A stretch of 64,000 bases of DNA, taken from the NCBI GenBank assembly GCA_033239125.1, contig BSWB01000005.1:22063447-22127446 (forward strand). The letters are read 5' to 3'. Made by a program: the position numbers and the translations under genes. Position 1 is the first letter of the stretch. Every line of letters begins with the position of its first letter. The stretch is from Fagopyrum homotropicum. Its lineage: Eukaryota > Streptophyta > Magnoliopsida > Caryophyllales > Polygonaceae. Below are positions 30,801 to 40,713 of this stretch, piece by piece. Under the pieces are notes generated by a model. It was given only the letters and a program-made list of their open reading frames with translations, was not told the DNA's origin and ran no database searches.

Positions 30801-33779
30801 GAGCTTAATAGACTGTTGAATGAATTGAAACTGCATAGAAAGGCAATAGGATACACCATTGATGATCTAGTTGGCATCAAACCTTCTTTGTGCATGCATA
30901 GGATAATGATGGAAGATAATCATAAACCCTCTATTGAACATCAAAGAAGATTGAATCCCATAATGAAAGAGGTGGTCAAAAAGGAAATCATTAAGTTGCT
31001 AGATGCGGGAATTATCTATCCTATCTCGGATAATAAGTGGGTTAGTCCCGTTCATGTAGTACCTAAGAAGGGTTGGATGACCATAGTGGCCAATGAGAAT
31101 AATGAACTAATCCCAACTAGGACGGTTACGGGATGGAGGATGTGCATTGATTATAGGAAGTTGAACATGGCCTCTAGGAAAGATCACTTCCCTCTCCCTT
31201 TCATTGACCAAATGCTAGAGAGGTTAGCTCAACATTCCCATTTTTGCTACCTAGATGGCTATAGTGGATTCTTCCAAATCCCTATCCACCCCGATGACCA
31301 AGAGAAAACAACCTTTACATGTCCATGGGGTACTTTTGCATATAGGAGAATGCCATTTGGGTTGTGTAATGCACCCGCCACCTTCCAAAGGTGTATGATG
31401 GCCATCTTTTCGGAATATATTGAAAATATCATGGAAGTGTTCATGGATGATTTCTCTGTTTATGGTTCTTCCTTTGATAATTTCTTGGCTAACTTGTCAT
31501 TAGTATTGCAAAGATGTGAGGAGACAAATCTTGTCTTGAATTGGGAAAAATGCCACTTCATGGTAAGTGAAGGTATTGTGTTAGGACACTTGGTGTCTAA
31601 CCGTGGCATTGAGGTTGATAGGGCCAAGATTGAGACGATAGAGAAGTTGCCACCACCTACCTCGGTGAAAGGGGTAAGGAGTTTCTTAGGGCATGCCGGT
31701 TTTTACCGGAGGTTTATTCAAGACTTCTCTAAAATTTCTAAGCCCCTTACTAACCTACTAATGAAGGATGTTGAATTTGTTTTCTCCGAAGATTGCCTTG
31801 AGGCTTTTTGTAGGTTGAAGAACGCCTTGATCTCCGCACCTATAATGCAACCTCCGGATTGGAGTTTACCGTTTGAGATCATGTGTGATGCAAGCGATGT
31901 AGCCGTTGGGGCTGTTTTGGGGCTAAGGAAAGATGGGAAAACTCATGCTATTTATTATGCTAGCAAGACGCTAGATGATGCCCAACTCAATTATGCTACC
32001 ACCGAGAAGGAGTTGCTAGCGGTTGTGTATGCATTTGAGAAGTTCCGCTCATATCTTGTTGGAGCGAAGGTCATAGTTTATACGGATCATGCTGCGATCC
32101 GTTATCTACTTACCAAGAAGGATGCCAAGCCTAGGTTGATTCGGTGGATCCTTCTTCTTCAAGAGTTTGACTTGGAAATCCGGGACAAGAAGGGATCCGA
32201 GAACTCCGTGGCGGATCACCTTAGTAGACTCCTACCATTGGAGCTTGAAAGAGAGGACATCCCAATTGATGACTCATTCCGGGATGAGCAATTGCAAATG
32301 GTGGAGGAGTGCTTGTTCCAAGTGTCTAGAGGAAGCGAGCCATCGTTTGCCGACATTGTGAACTACTTAGTGTGTGAGGAGGTGCCTCCCGGTTTGACAT
32401 ATGCCCAAAGGAAGAAGTTCTTCAAAGATGTGAGGCACTACTATTGGAGTGAGCCACTTTTGTTCAAAAGAGGGCCGGATGGAATGTTTAGGAGATGCAT
32501 ACCGGAGGATGAGGTGGAGAGTGTAATCCGCCATTGTCATTCCTTGCCATGTGGAGGACATGCTAGCACACACAAGACATGTGCGAAGGTGCTACAATCG
32601 GGCTTCTTTTGGCCAAGTTTGTTCAAGGACGTGCAAGGCTTTGTGGTAGCTTGTGATGCTTGCCAAAGGACGGGCAACATCTCAAGGAGAAATGAGATGC
32701 CCTTGAACAACATACAAGAGGTAGAGATATTTGATGTGTGGGGTGTGGACTTCATGGGACCATTCCCTTCTTCATGTGGCAACCTCTACATCCTATTGGC
32801 GGTTGACTATGTTTCGAGATGGGTGGAGGCAATCGCCTCACCTACAAATGACGCCAAGGTTGTGGTGCGGTTCTTCAACCGAGTGATCTTCCCTAGGTTT
32901 GGAACACCAAGGGTGATCATAAGTGATGGAGGGAAGCACTTCACCAATAGGAACTTTGGGGCACTTTTGGCTAAGTATGGGGTGACTCATAAGGTGGCAA
33001 CACCTTACCATCCCCAAACTAGTGGCCAAGTGGAAATTTCCAACCGGGAGATCAAGGGGATACTCGAGAAGACGGTCTCTAGGACGAGAAAGGATTGGGC
33101 TATGAAGCTCGATGATGCCTTGTGGGCATATAGGACCGCTTTCAAGACACCAATTGGCACCACTCCTTACAAGTTGGTCTATGGCAAGTCTTGCCACCTT
33201 CCGGTAGAGATGGAGCATAGAGCTTATTGGGCCATTAAGTGGCTAAATTTTGACCTCAAGGAGGCGGGAGAGAAGCGGTTGCTAGACATGAACGCCCTTG
33301 AGGAGATCCGGTTGGATGCTTATGAGAACGCCCGGATCTACAAGGAGAGGACTAAACGATGGCATGACAAGCGCCTCATCCCGAAGGAGTTGAGTGAAGG
33401 CGACCTTGTCCTTCTCTTCAACTCAAGGCTGCGGCTTTTCCCCGGAAAGCTCAAATCAAGATGGACCGGGCCATATGTGGTGAAGAAGATCTTTCCTCAT
33501 GGAACGGTAGAGATAGGAGGAGATCATTGTGGTGACTTCAAGGTGAATGGGCACCGTTTGAAGAAGTACATCCCGGAATCCCCGGTGGAAGTGATTGCCC
33601 CGCTTCACCTTGATTTAAACGCTCTTGAATTTGGTCAAGCTAATGACCTTAAAGAAGCGCTTAATGGGAGGCAACCCATTGGTATATATTTTTCCCTTTT
33701 GTTTTTCTTGCTTTTGTTTAATCTCACTCTTGGTGTGCTTTGTTTTTCCTTTGTGTTTTTGGGTGCTAGATCTTGTTGA
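27840..33779 (+). CDS. Athila-like gag-pol polyprotein, intact (copy 2, 1,979 aa)
   Basis: Single open frame for capsid and replication enzymes. Residues about 33-88 are a charged coiled coil, 91-97 a Pro run and 190-300 the Gag domain (LAWYQSIP, then FKDLLLDCPHHGIP). About 392-437 are Asn-rich with no CCHC knuckle seen. The protease has DLGAS at 681 and GRPFLATSG at 755. The linker at 867-911 holds the S-A-D-F repeats. Reverse transcriptase runs from about 1053, with Asp1139 in LDGYSG and FMDD at 1201-1204. RNase H has Asp1350, Glu1391, Asp1416 and Asp1459. Integrase has the finger H1565, H1574, C1605, C1608 and the core Asp1637, Asp1696, Glu1732 (35-residue spacing). There is no chromodomain; the last 30 residues are strongly hydrophobic. 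The start is the ATG at 27840; one 42 bp upstream is also in frame. Confidence 0.92.
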   Translation: MRRSHGKDLAPFDPEPEKTLRSRSKSIKKGKEMAGRDLQAELDEALEQIRLRDELLEEERRLANERQEATRREIDEIRQALVQGELNRQQPPPPPPPVVQPQPAVNVRVIPIAIEEPQTLGRRMDPAQRAHRPGVNLGDPAAHNYELRPQVLQMIRHNQFGGMEGESPHQHLMNYEILMETLRPPRLESNNHKLSAFSFSLKDKALAWYQSIPQGRVGTWEEMTTEFLTKFFPPSKTTELRGKINAFVMKDRESLFKSWERFKDLLLDCPHHGIPKIELLEIYFKGLDEDSQFKLQSLFGGTFMEKHVDDAWEFVEKQALVIEKYSHRKSEGRKAGAYEVSEVTMSNFKLDAINNELKSLRELCATTLKNQATPQVLPQANLSSKEEDVNYMGRGNYNNYQGPRNFNNNRQFNNYRPNHNHPGFSYSNPDGALNPPASTSTTPPPRASQEPPPGFTQPPKDRTEMMFEQLLGRLSGLESTVTSISKAQKVLEAQVFQKAGEAHRDPGKLPGRTEENPRGQVLAITTRSGLSMKDPLPKENAKGKQVVNEEETLQGDGGKSKDVEPTYVAPPPYKLPLPFPQSRARARLDNHFGKFLELMSKLHINIPFMDAILGMPAYGKFLKEILSNKRKLEEYGEIRMTKRSSELIQTMKEEMPPKLRDPGSFCVPIGVGEVKYDALCDLGASVSIIPLALCNKVGLGEPKPVKMTLYMADRSITHPVGILEDIPVQLGKFYVPIDFVVLDIPADYPVPIILGRPFLATSGCLVDCKNGTLSFNIGEENIKFKLSTMMKGPTLDEDVFNIVEEEESREVVSSILLKDPLEKVLSSSLMEEGVEESSNEVIKALNALDELPSVGFEVLEEGRNWQKNRTGGSRSADFWPCAEMSASSTKTETQIDPLQKKSADFSSWADFPESFQHQPLECEQSSRDFKEASMALQSSQPTLYGSSPTEKGPPQLDLKPLPSHLKYAFLGSNSTYPVIVNASLNDDELNRLLNELKLHRKAIGYTIDDLVGIKPSLCMHRIMMEDNHKPSIEHQRRLNPIMKEVVKKEIIKLLDAGIIYPISDNKWVSPVHVVPKKGWMTIVANENNELIPTRTVTGWRMCIDYRKLNMASRKDHFPLPFIDQMLERLAQHSHFCYLDGYSGFFQIPIHPDDQEKTTFTCPWGTFAYRRMPFGLCNAPATFQRCMMAIFSEYIENIMEVFMDDFSVYGSSFDNFLANLSLVLQRCEETNLVLNWEKCHFMVSEGIVLGHLVSNRGIEVDRAKIETIEKLPPPTSVKGVRSFLGHAGFYRRFIQDFSKISKPLTNLLMKDVEFVFSEDCLEAFCRLKNALISAPIMQPPDWSLPFEIMCDASDVAVGAVLGLRKDGKTHAIYYASKTLDDAQLNYATTEKELLAVVYAFEKFRSYLVGAKVIVYTDHAAIRYLLTKKDAKPRLIRWILLLQEFDLEIRDKKGSENSVADHLSRLLPLELEREDIPIDDSFRDEQLQMVEECLFQVSRGSEPSFADIVNYLVCEEVPPGLTYAQRKKFFKDVRHYYWSEPLLFKRGPDGMFRRCIPEDEVESVIRHCHSLPCGGHASTHKTCAKVLQSGFFWPSLFKDVQGFVVACDACQRTGNISRRNEMPLNNIQEVEIFDVWGVDFMGPFPSSCGNLYILLAVDYVSRWVEAIASPTNDAKVVVRFFNRVIFPRFGTPRVIISDGGKHFTNRNFGALLAKYGVTHKVATPYHPQTSGQVEISNREIKGILEKTVSRTRKDWAMKLDDALWAYRTAFKTPIGTTPYKLVYGKSCHLPVEMEHRAYWAIKWLNFDLKEAGEKRLLDMNALEEIRLDAYENARIYKERTKRWHDKRLIPKELSEGDLVLLFNSRLRLFPGKLKSRWTGPYVVKKIFPHGTVEIGGDHCGDFKVNGHRLKKYIPESPVEVIAPLHLDLNALEFGQANDLKEALNGRQPIGIYFSLLFFLLLFNLTLGVLCFSFVFLGARSC
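30438..30572. other. GGCC palindrome modules P1 and P2 inside pol (copy 2)
   Basis: Same as unit 1, except that the A run before the P2 palindrome is longer (a G-to-A change), which changes Glu to Lys. Confidence 0.75.
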
Positions 33780-35440
33780 TTGTCATGAGTTATGAGATGT
33801 TGGAGGTCATGTGAAAGCCTCATGGACCAGTTGAAGGTACAAGATCCAAGCACATGGACGAGGAGGAAAGCACCCAGAAAAATCGGCCCATTCTTCAGAC
33901 AAATCGGCAGATTTTCCTGGGCTATGGGGCGATTTTTCCTCTGTAAAGGAAAGTGATGATCTCCAATCAAGCATGGGTGGAGCGGACGTGGAACTTGGAC
34001 GGCTTGCGGTGCCAAGCGCGGGTTCCGACATCATAATGAACATCAAGAGCTCTCTACCATCCTTGAACGATCGTCCACCATCATCATCCAATGTGAACCG
34101 AAATACCAAAGCATCACCAATTTTACATTGTGAGGACTCTCTTTCACTTCTTTATTTAGTTTCCACATTGGGGACAATGTGTTTCTAAGTATGGGGTGGG
34201 GTTTTCATGATCATTTGCATGATTAGCATCTAAGATAGTTAAATTTTGTCACATGTTTCATTATGTCTTGCATTGTACATACATATTTCGAAAAATCAAA
34301 AAAATTCAGAAAATTTTAAAAATTTTTAGTGCTTCTAAGGCTTGGATATGACCCTAATGATGAATCTTGTCTTGTGGATTGGCTATGGATGGCCTTATGT
34401 GTTAAATTGATGAATACATATGTGGACTTGAAGTACTTATCTTGAATCCCATGAATGGTTTGTGATTATGATGCTTGTCTTGATTGAATTGAGGATTGAA
34501 AGTCGAAATTACATGCTAGTTCTTGCACATCATTTAGGAATAAATGAGGCAATTCATCTTCCTCTACTTCTCATCTTGATCATGTTGTTTGAGCACCTCA
34601 ATTGATGAAAATTTGACCTCTTTTGACCCATCCGGGAATAGGAGCATGCTAGTGTGGTGAATGTGTGAAAAGCAAGTGTGGGGTGAAGTGATTGATGAAA
34701 GAATGATGTGAATGAAGTGCTGAAATTGTTGCGAAAGTGTAGCCAAAAATATAGGTTTGGGGACGTTGGCTTAAATGACAAATAACTCGGTACACTTCAC
34801 ATAATCGGGTGTTGGTGCCTTGCCAAAGTCAAATAAACCAATAGTCCTAACGAGCTTTGGTATGTGTGCCCGGTGTGGATGTACCTCAAAAAATAGAAAA
34901 AGCCCGAGGATGGCTAATCACCAAGGTTTCGGGTTTTGTACACCAATGCCATTGTCTCAAAAAAATAAAAGAAAAGAAAGAAAAGAAAATGAAAAATATA
35001 CACTTGAGGGAAGTTGATAAGAAAATTTGAAGTTGTGGTTGTTTAGTTCCTTTCCCGGATTAGCATCACATAGCCTAGAAAATTCCCGCCTAATCACAAC
35101 GTTTCTTGGCCTTCTATTTCACAAGCCCTTATGACTTATTTGCGTGTGTGTAAGACTAAGTGATTTAGATTGGATATGCTCATGATCATCTTGACATCTT
35201 CATCTTTACACTTCATTGCATGCTATCGAGTTAAGTACAATTGTCTTTCCATGCCTTCATTTATTTGATGCATAATTGCTTGTCCATTGCCATGAAACAT
35301 GATTATGAAGGTGATCCAATACTAGAAGCACAACTCCAAAAAGATTTTGCCATTTTTCTACATACATAAATTATGTCATCTTGTAGTCTATAGTTGAGAA
35401 TTTGCTCGGGGACGAGCAAACCTTAAGTATGGGGTATTTT
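33780..35440 (+). other. Element B 3' noncoding region, copy 2
   Basis: Module U at 33879-33937, whose central palindrome is broken by one base here (CGGCAGAT instead of CGGCCGAT). Distal hairpin at 34164-34201, proximal hairpin and polypurine tract at 35401-35440. No supported gene. Confidence 0.7.
35401..35440 (+). other. Element B LTR-proximal hairpin and polypurine tract (copy 2)
   Basis: Same stem, GGGA loop and TAAGTATGGGG as copy 1. Confidence 0.7.
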
Positions 35441-35579
35441 TGATAACACGATTTATGACTTAGGTTTAGGTAATCATTTAGATAGATTTCTCACTCATTC
35501 ATGCACGGTTTAGCACTAATTCACGACGTTTGCACTCAATTCATGTATTTTGTCGAGATAGACATCTACACGGACTTGT
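35441..35579 (+). repeat. Element B 3' LTR remnant, copy 2 (139 bp)
   Basis: Same end point as in copy 1; carries one private G-to-A change (AGACATC). Confidence 0.9.
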
Positions 35580-35597
35580 AATCCAATATAGAAAGAG
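35574..35597. other. Tandem junction (units 2/3)
   Basis: Identical filler and breakpoints to the unit 1/2 junction, so the junction formed once and was then copied. Confidence 0.85.
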
Positions 35598-36870
35598 ACT
35601 CCCTATGCAGGTTGTTGAGGCTTCAATATAGAAAGGTTCTAAAGATGAGAATTAATGTCAAATACCCAAACTTGTAATCCAAGGACCAAGACTAACTAAA
35701 CCGATCACGGTTGTGACACTCACAATCGAGGTAGAGGTTGTTGAGGCTTCACTACCACCTAGAAAAGGCAAGCCTAAACTAAGTCAAAGCAAATCTTTAA
35801 CTTTGGATTAAAGTAAAAGCAGGTTCGTAAACTTAAAGGAAATCACGGGTAGTTCTTGAGGATCCACGGCCGTGGACTTCAAGAACAGGCCGTAATTTAA
35901 GGTTGTCGACGATTCTCTCTAACTCTCAGGGTCCAATTTAATTACGATCGATCTATCATCATCTAAGCCCCAACTATCAACCCTTCACCTTAGAATTGTT
36001 AAGGGTTTTTAGCCAACAATAGTCATTATGATATCAAATTCAAGGTTTAAAAGATTGAAAGATGAAAACTTCCGAAAACTTTCAATAAACTTCAAACCAA
36101 TCTCAATGTCACAATCAAGAACAAATATTGTCACTAGATTCGGAATAGAATGAATAAACACAATCTTAGATAAGAAAGAAGAACGGGATGTCAATCCGTC
36201 TTCTAAATCAAACCTAAACAAGAAGAGAAATCTTCTTGCAATTAACCTTCCGAATCTTCGATCTTCCGTCAATCCGGAAATCTCGATCACAATCTCCACC
36301 AAGTGCGAGATTAGGGGAACTCCAAAGATGAGTGCAAGTACGTCTTTTGCAAAGTCGCCAAATCTCCAAGCGTGGATGCAAGCGTAAGCCTAAAGCGAGG
36401 TCGCAAAGTGCGTCTAAGCGAAGATGACGGAATCTCTCTTTGTCCGTCCTTTTATAGTGTATGATGAAGTAGCGGCCCGGCCCAATCTTTTAAAAGATCG
36501 TGGCTTAAAGTGTGGCGAAAAAGATCGCCAAGATCACGGTCGTGGAAGGTTCCACGACCGTAATTTAGAGCGTGGTTTAGGGCAAGAACGTGATTCTTCC
36601 CTAGCCTCGTGCATTCCATAAGTTGACACTCATTTTGCTCCTAAGAATGTCCTCAATCCATGGACATACTCAATCAACTCATCCTTGCTAGATTCCGTTT
36701 GGAAATGGCTCTCAATCACCTATAATCAACATAAAGCTTGTGTAGACATCTATATCGACAATATAGGCAAACTAGCGCACAAATGCAATAATGCTCAATC
36801 AATGACTATCAATATGAATCAATTACGCTTAGAAAACGTGCCTAAAATATCACAATATTTCATGCTAACA
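35593..36870 (-). repeat. Element A LTR fragment (unit 3)
   Basis: Minus-strand TATA box at 36448-36457, module X at 36532-36566, module Y at 35840-35898. Confidence 0.85.
36448..36457 (-). promoter_or_regulatory. Element A LTR TATA box (unit 3), antisense to B
   Basis: CTATAAAAGG on the minus strand, pointing at the 3' end of B copy 2. Confidence 0.55.
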
Positions 36871-38736
36871 AATAACCCCATACTTAACACTTGCTTGTCC
36901 CTAAGCAAGGTCTTTCAAAAGCTTTAAAACAAGAGTTAGGATGAAATATGTGTACCTTCTCAAAGCAATACTTCTTTTGGAGGAATGTGCCTTCTAAAGA
37001 ATAGATCATTCTCAAACCTTGCTTCAATCGTTTATAGACTTTCATACACTTAATCAAAGAGTAAAGAGTAAAGAAAACTCATGAATCAATCAAACTTCTA
37101 TACAAACATCATAACCTTTAAACATTATCAAAATCAATCATAAGAAACTTCAATTTAGATCACCAAGTCATATAACATTCTTTTGATCTTAAGGACTTTC
37201 AAAGAAAAAGGTCTAGAATGTGGAAAGGGAAGGAAACTTTAAGGAATGTGGTGCATGAATCCGGGAAAGTGGACAACTACTCCTTCTTCTTCCTTTGCGG
37301 TTTCCGCAACACTTCAACTTAGAGCTTCGCTCTCTTCCTTTCATTTTTCGACTTTACTTTTGGAGTTATGGACAGAGGTGCACAAAAACCGAAGCCTAGG
37401 AGATTGACGTTTCTCAATTTTATGAGATGCCTCAAACCCTTAGCGCACATACCATAATCCGCTAGGAATATCGCTCAATCCGACTTTGGCAAGACACAAA
37501 CACCCGGCTATGTGAATGGTGCCGAGTTACTCATCATCATGATTGACTTCCCCAAACCTACAATGTCTTTCTATTCTTTTGATTGCAAATAATTGCTCTC
37601 ATGGCCCTCCCACATCAAACATGCCTTTTTCATTCACTTCTCCAAATTCCCGGATAAGTAAAGGAGGTCAATATTTCAATGAGGAGCTAATATGATCAAA
37701 GAAAGAAGAAAGAAAAATCGAATTGCCTTAATCATCTCAACAAGAAGTATAAGAACTTATAGTGTGATTTCAACTTCAATTTCTCAACATGATTTAGGTA
37801 ATATCCATCACATTATGAAACTTGCAAAAGAGGTATAATTAATTAATTCAATTTCTTTTCAATTCACTATTCTTTTAAGCATGCAATTGTCATCAAACTC
37901 AATTCACAAGTAGTGATTATCATAGGAATCATCTCAATTCATTAGAAGCACAAAATTTTTCAAAATTTTTCAATTTTTATGGGTTTTTTCAAGTTCTTTT
38001 TCATGCAATGCAATAACGAAACATGCAACAATATAATGAACATGCAATGATAGTCTCGAATAGAAGCAAACATAGTGAGTAAGAGTTATTACAAACTTTT
38101 AGTCACACCCCACCCCATACTTAGGACGAACATTGTCCCTAATGTTCAAAAGAAAGAAAGAAAAGAAGAAAAGAAAAAGAAACTCACAAAATGGCGGTGG
38201 AGCGGCTAAAGCGAACGGTCAATCATCATCATCACTGCGGCGCTGGTGGAGGTGGGAATGGAGAGAAGCTAGGATCATAAAACCGCCCAAACTGTTGGCG
38301 GTAGACGTCTCTCATCATGTTATCAAGGTCGTCCAAACGTCCATCTCTAGCATCGGCTCGGATCTCCAATGCTCCTACTCTCTCCGAAAGACCAGTAGCC
38401 CAATCCGGCATCTGCTCATACCATCCCGGAGCCTGACTGTACCATGTTGGAGCGTCGGATGGTGCTGGTGCTGGTGCTGGTGCAGATGGTGTATCTGTAG
38501 CCCATGGAGGTGGAGCTCCATACCATGCAGGAGGTGTCTCGGCCTATGTGGGTCTCTCACTCACGCTAGCGCGGCGAGAAGACGAGTCTGAAGCTCTAGC
38601 TGGACGTGGAGAACGTCTAGGTACATCGGGGGCCGCATCCGGCTGATCCGGAAACGTGCCAAACTCCTGCTCGGCTCCTCCTCCACCCTCAAACTGATCT
38701 CCCATCTCCTCCTCCTCAACAACGGGCGGTGGTGGA
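36871..38736 (-). mobile_element. Element A 3' internal fragment (unit 3)
   Basis: Proximal hairpin 36871-36908, distal hairpin 38113-38147, then the coding remnant. Confidence 0.8.
38232..38736 (-). pseudogene. Element A 3' ORF remnant (unit 3)
   Basis: Shared stop as in the other units. Several substitutions are common to units 3 and 4 only. Confidence 0.5.
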
Positions 38737-40573
38737 TGATAACACGATTTATGACTTAGGTTTAGGTAATCATTTAGATAGATTTCTCACTCATTCATGC
38801 ACAATTTAGCACTAATTCACGACGTTTGCACTCAATTCATGTATTTTGTCGAGATAGACGTCTACACGGACTTGTGCATTGCTTTGTAGGTATTTCGGGG
38901 GTCTTTTGGACATTAACCGATACATTATAGGGCCAAGCCTCATGATGGTACACATCCAAAGCTTTGGAGGAGCATAATTGGAGCAACAAAGGACACAAAG
39001 ACCACTATTGGTGCAAGCAATGGAGCAACTCATGGCTAGACGATCATAGCATGTTTCTGCTGAAGAAAATCGGACCAACTAGCAGCTAAATCGGCCGATT
39101 TAATCCTACTGGGTCGATTTTTGGGCCTTTGACAGCTTAAGCCACGTGTCCCACGATCTCTTGTCCGGCCTTACTCTTGGTGGAGAATATAAGTGGTCCT
39201 GCAGGTTGTTGCTGAGCATGTCTCCTCTCCCACACTCTCATTCACAGCTCATCAATTTGGGTGAAAGATTGGAGGAGAAGAAAAACTCTCAAGGATTGAA
39301 GGAAGAAGAAGAACACCATTCTAGGAGTGATAGTAAGGTTTTGGAGTGATTTTGAGTGACTTTTGTAGTCTTGGATTGAAGAACTATTGCAAGGGTTGTT
39401 AGGAAACGTTTTGGATCTTCATTTAAGAGTTTGTAAGTCTTGCTACAACTTAGATTTAGTTGAGATTTATTGATTTGCTTGCTTATCTTTCATTTTCATC
39501 TATGAACATCATGTATGCTTGTTTGATGATTTTGGATCTTGATATGCTTACTATTGGCTAGTTTATTGTGATTCTAGAGTGATGGATTGATGGTTATGGC
39601 TGGGGTGATGATAGAATGGACTTATATGTTAGTTTAGGATGATTTGTATGCACGAAACTCACAACAGAACGGAAAATCGGCCTGTTCATCAGGTAAATCG
39701 GCCGATTTCCCCCATGATCCACCCAATTTCCTCCTCTGTTGCTCTTTAAATGATGAATCTGTATGATTGGGGTGTTAGGTTGTTAAATCCTAGTGTTCAT
39801 TAAGCCTAATTTAGCTTAGGATCACCTTATGCTATCAACCTAAGTGAGGGAAGAGATCTACCCGATGATTTCCGATCTTAGATACTTTAGAAGATGAATT
39901 ATAGGTAATAGTGAGCCTCATAAGCCGCTATTGGATCGAGTGTGCTAGGATTATTGCTTGAGATTTCCCTATTCCGAGACTTACCCGGTAAGGAGAGGGT
40001 TACCCCCTTGAGTAGTATCTAGTTTGTGTAGAATTCCTTATTTTAACCCCTTGAGACCTGCCCGGTGATAGGAGTTTGATGCGGGATTAGTGAAGTGAGA
40101 GACCTACCCGGTAATTGCTTCCATTAGTGAAACATTCTTTCCTCAACACCACAGTTTGTCCTTAGAATCCTTAGAACCTTGAGTCCGATGCCATAACCGG
40201 AAATCTTGACCTCTAGAATCCACTTTTCTCTCTTGATCATATACTTGGTGCTTCGTGTTACTTGTTCGTTTGCTAGCTTAAGTTGTTAGTTGTTTTATTA
40301 CCTTTCTTGCTTTGTGATCTTTGTTTGATCACCACAAAAACCTCCAAAACATTGAGTTTTCCATTTTCTTTGTTCCTCATCTTATCTTACCCTAGATTCA
40401 CACTATCTATGACCATTGTTTGACTCGATTTCACCTTAGTCTTTGTGTTCGATCTCGGAATACTATCCCTACTACAAACGTCCCGTACACTGCGGGTTCG
40501 CTAGGAGTTAAGATAATTGTAACGAGTATAAATTTAAAACCTATTGCGTATCACACATATCCTGAGCGTAACA
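38737..40573 (+). repeat. Element B 5' LTR, copy 3
   Basis: Module L1 (39066-39122), G-box (39143-39148), TATA (39188-39193), module L2 (39673-39729). The right half-site of L2 has mutated here (CAATTT instead of CGATTT). Confidence 0.85.
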
Positions 40574-40579
40574 AGTTTT

Positions 40580-40597
40580 TGGCGCCGTTGCCGGGGA
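40580..40597 (+). other. Primer binding site, tRNA-Asp (copy 3)
   Basis: Unchanged from the other copies. Confidence 0.9.
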
Positions 40598-40713
40598 CTA
40601 GGTCTAGATTGAGTCATTTTGTGATTGTTTATAGTGTAGATCTTTCTTGTTGCTTTTGATCTCTCTTTGGTGTGTGTCTTTGCTTTTCAGGACATCTCTT
40701 ACTCTTTAGGTGC

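Larger units (their letters stand above)
22724..35597. repeat. Tandem unit 2 (12,874 bp)
   Basis: Near-identical to unit 1 with scattered substitutions and the C restored in gag-pol. Confidence 0.95.
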
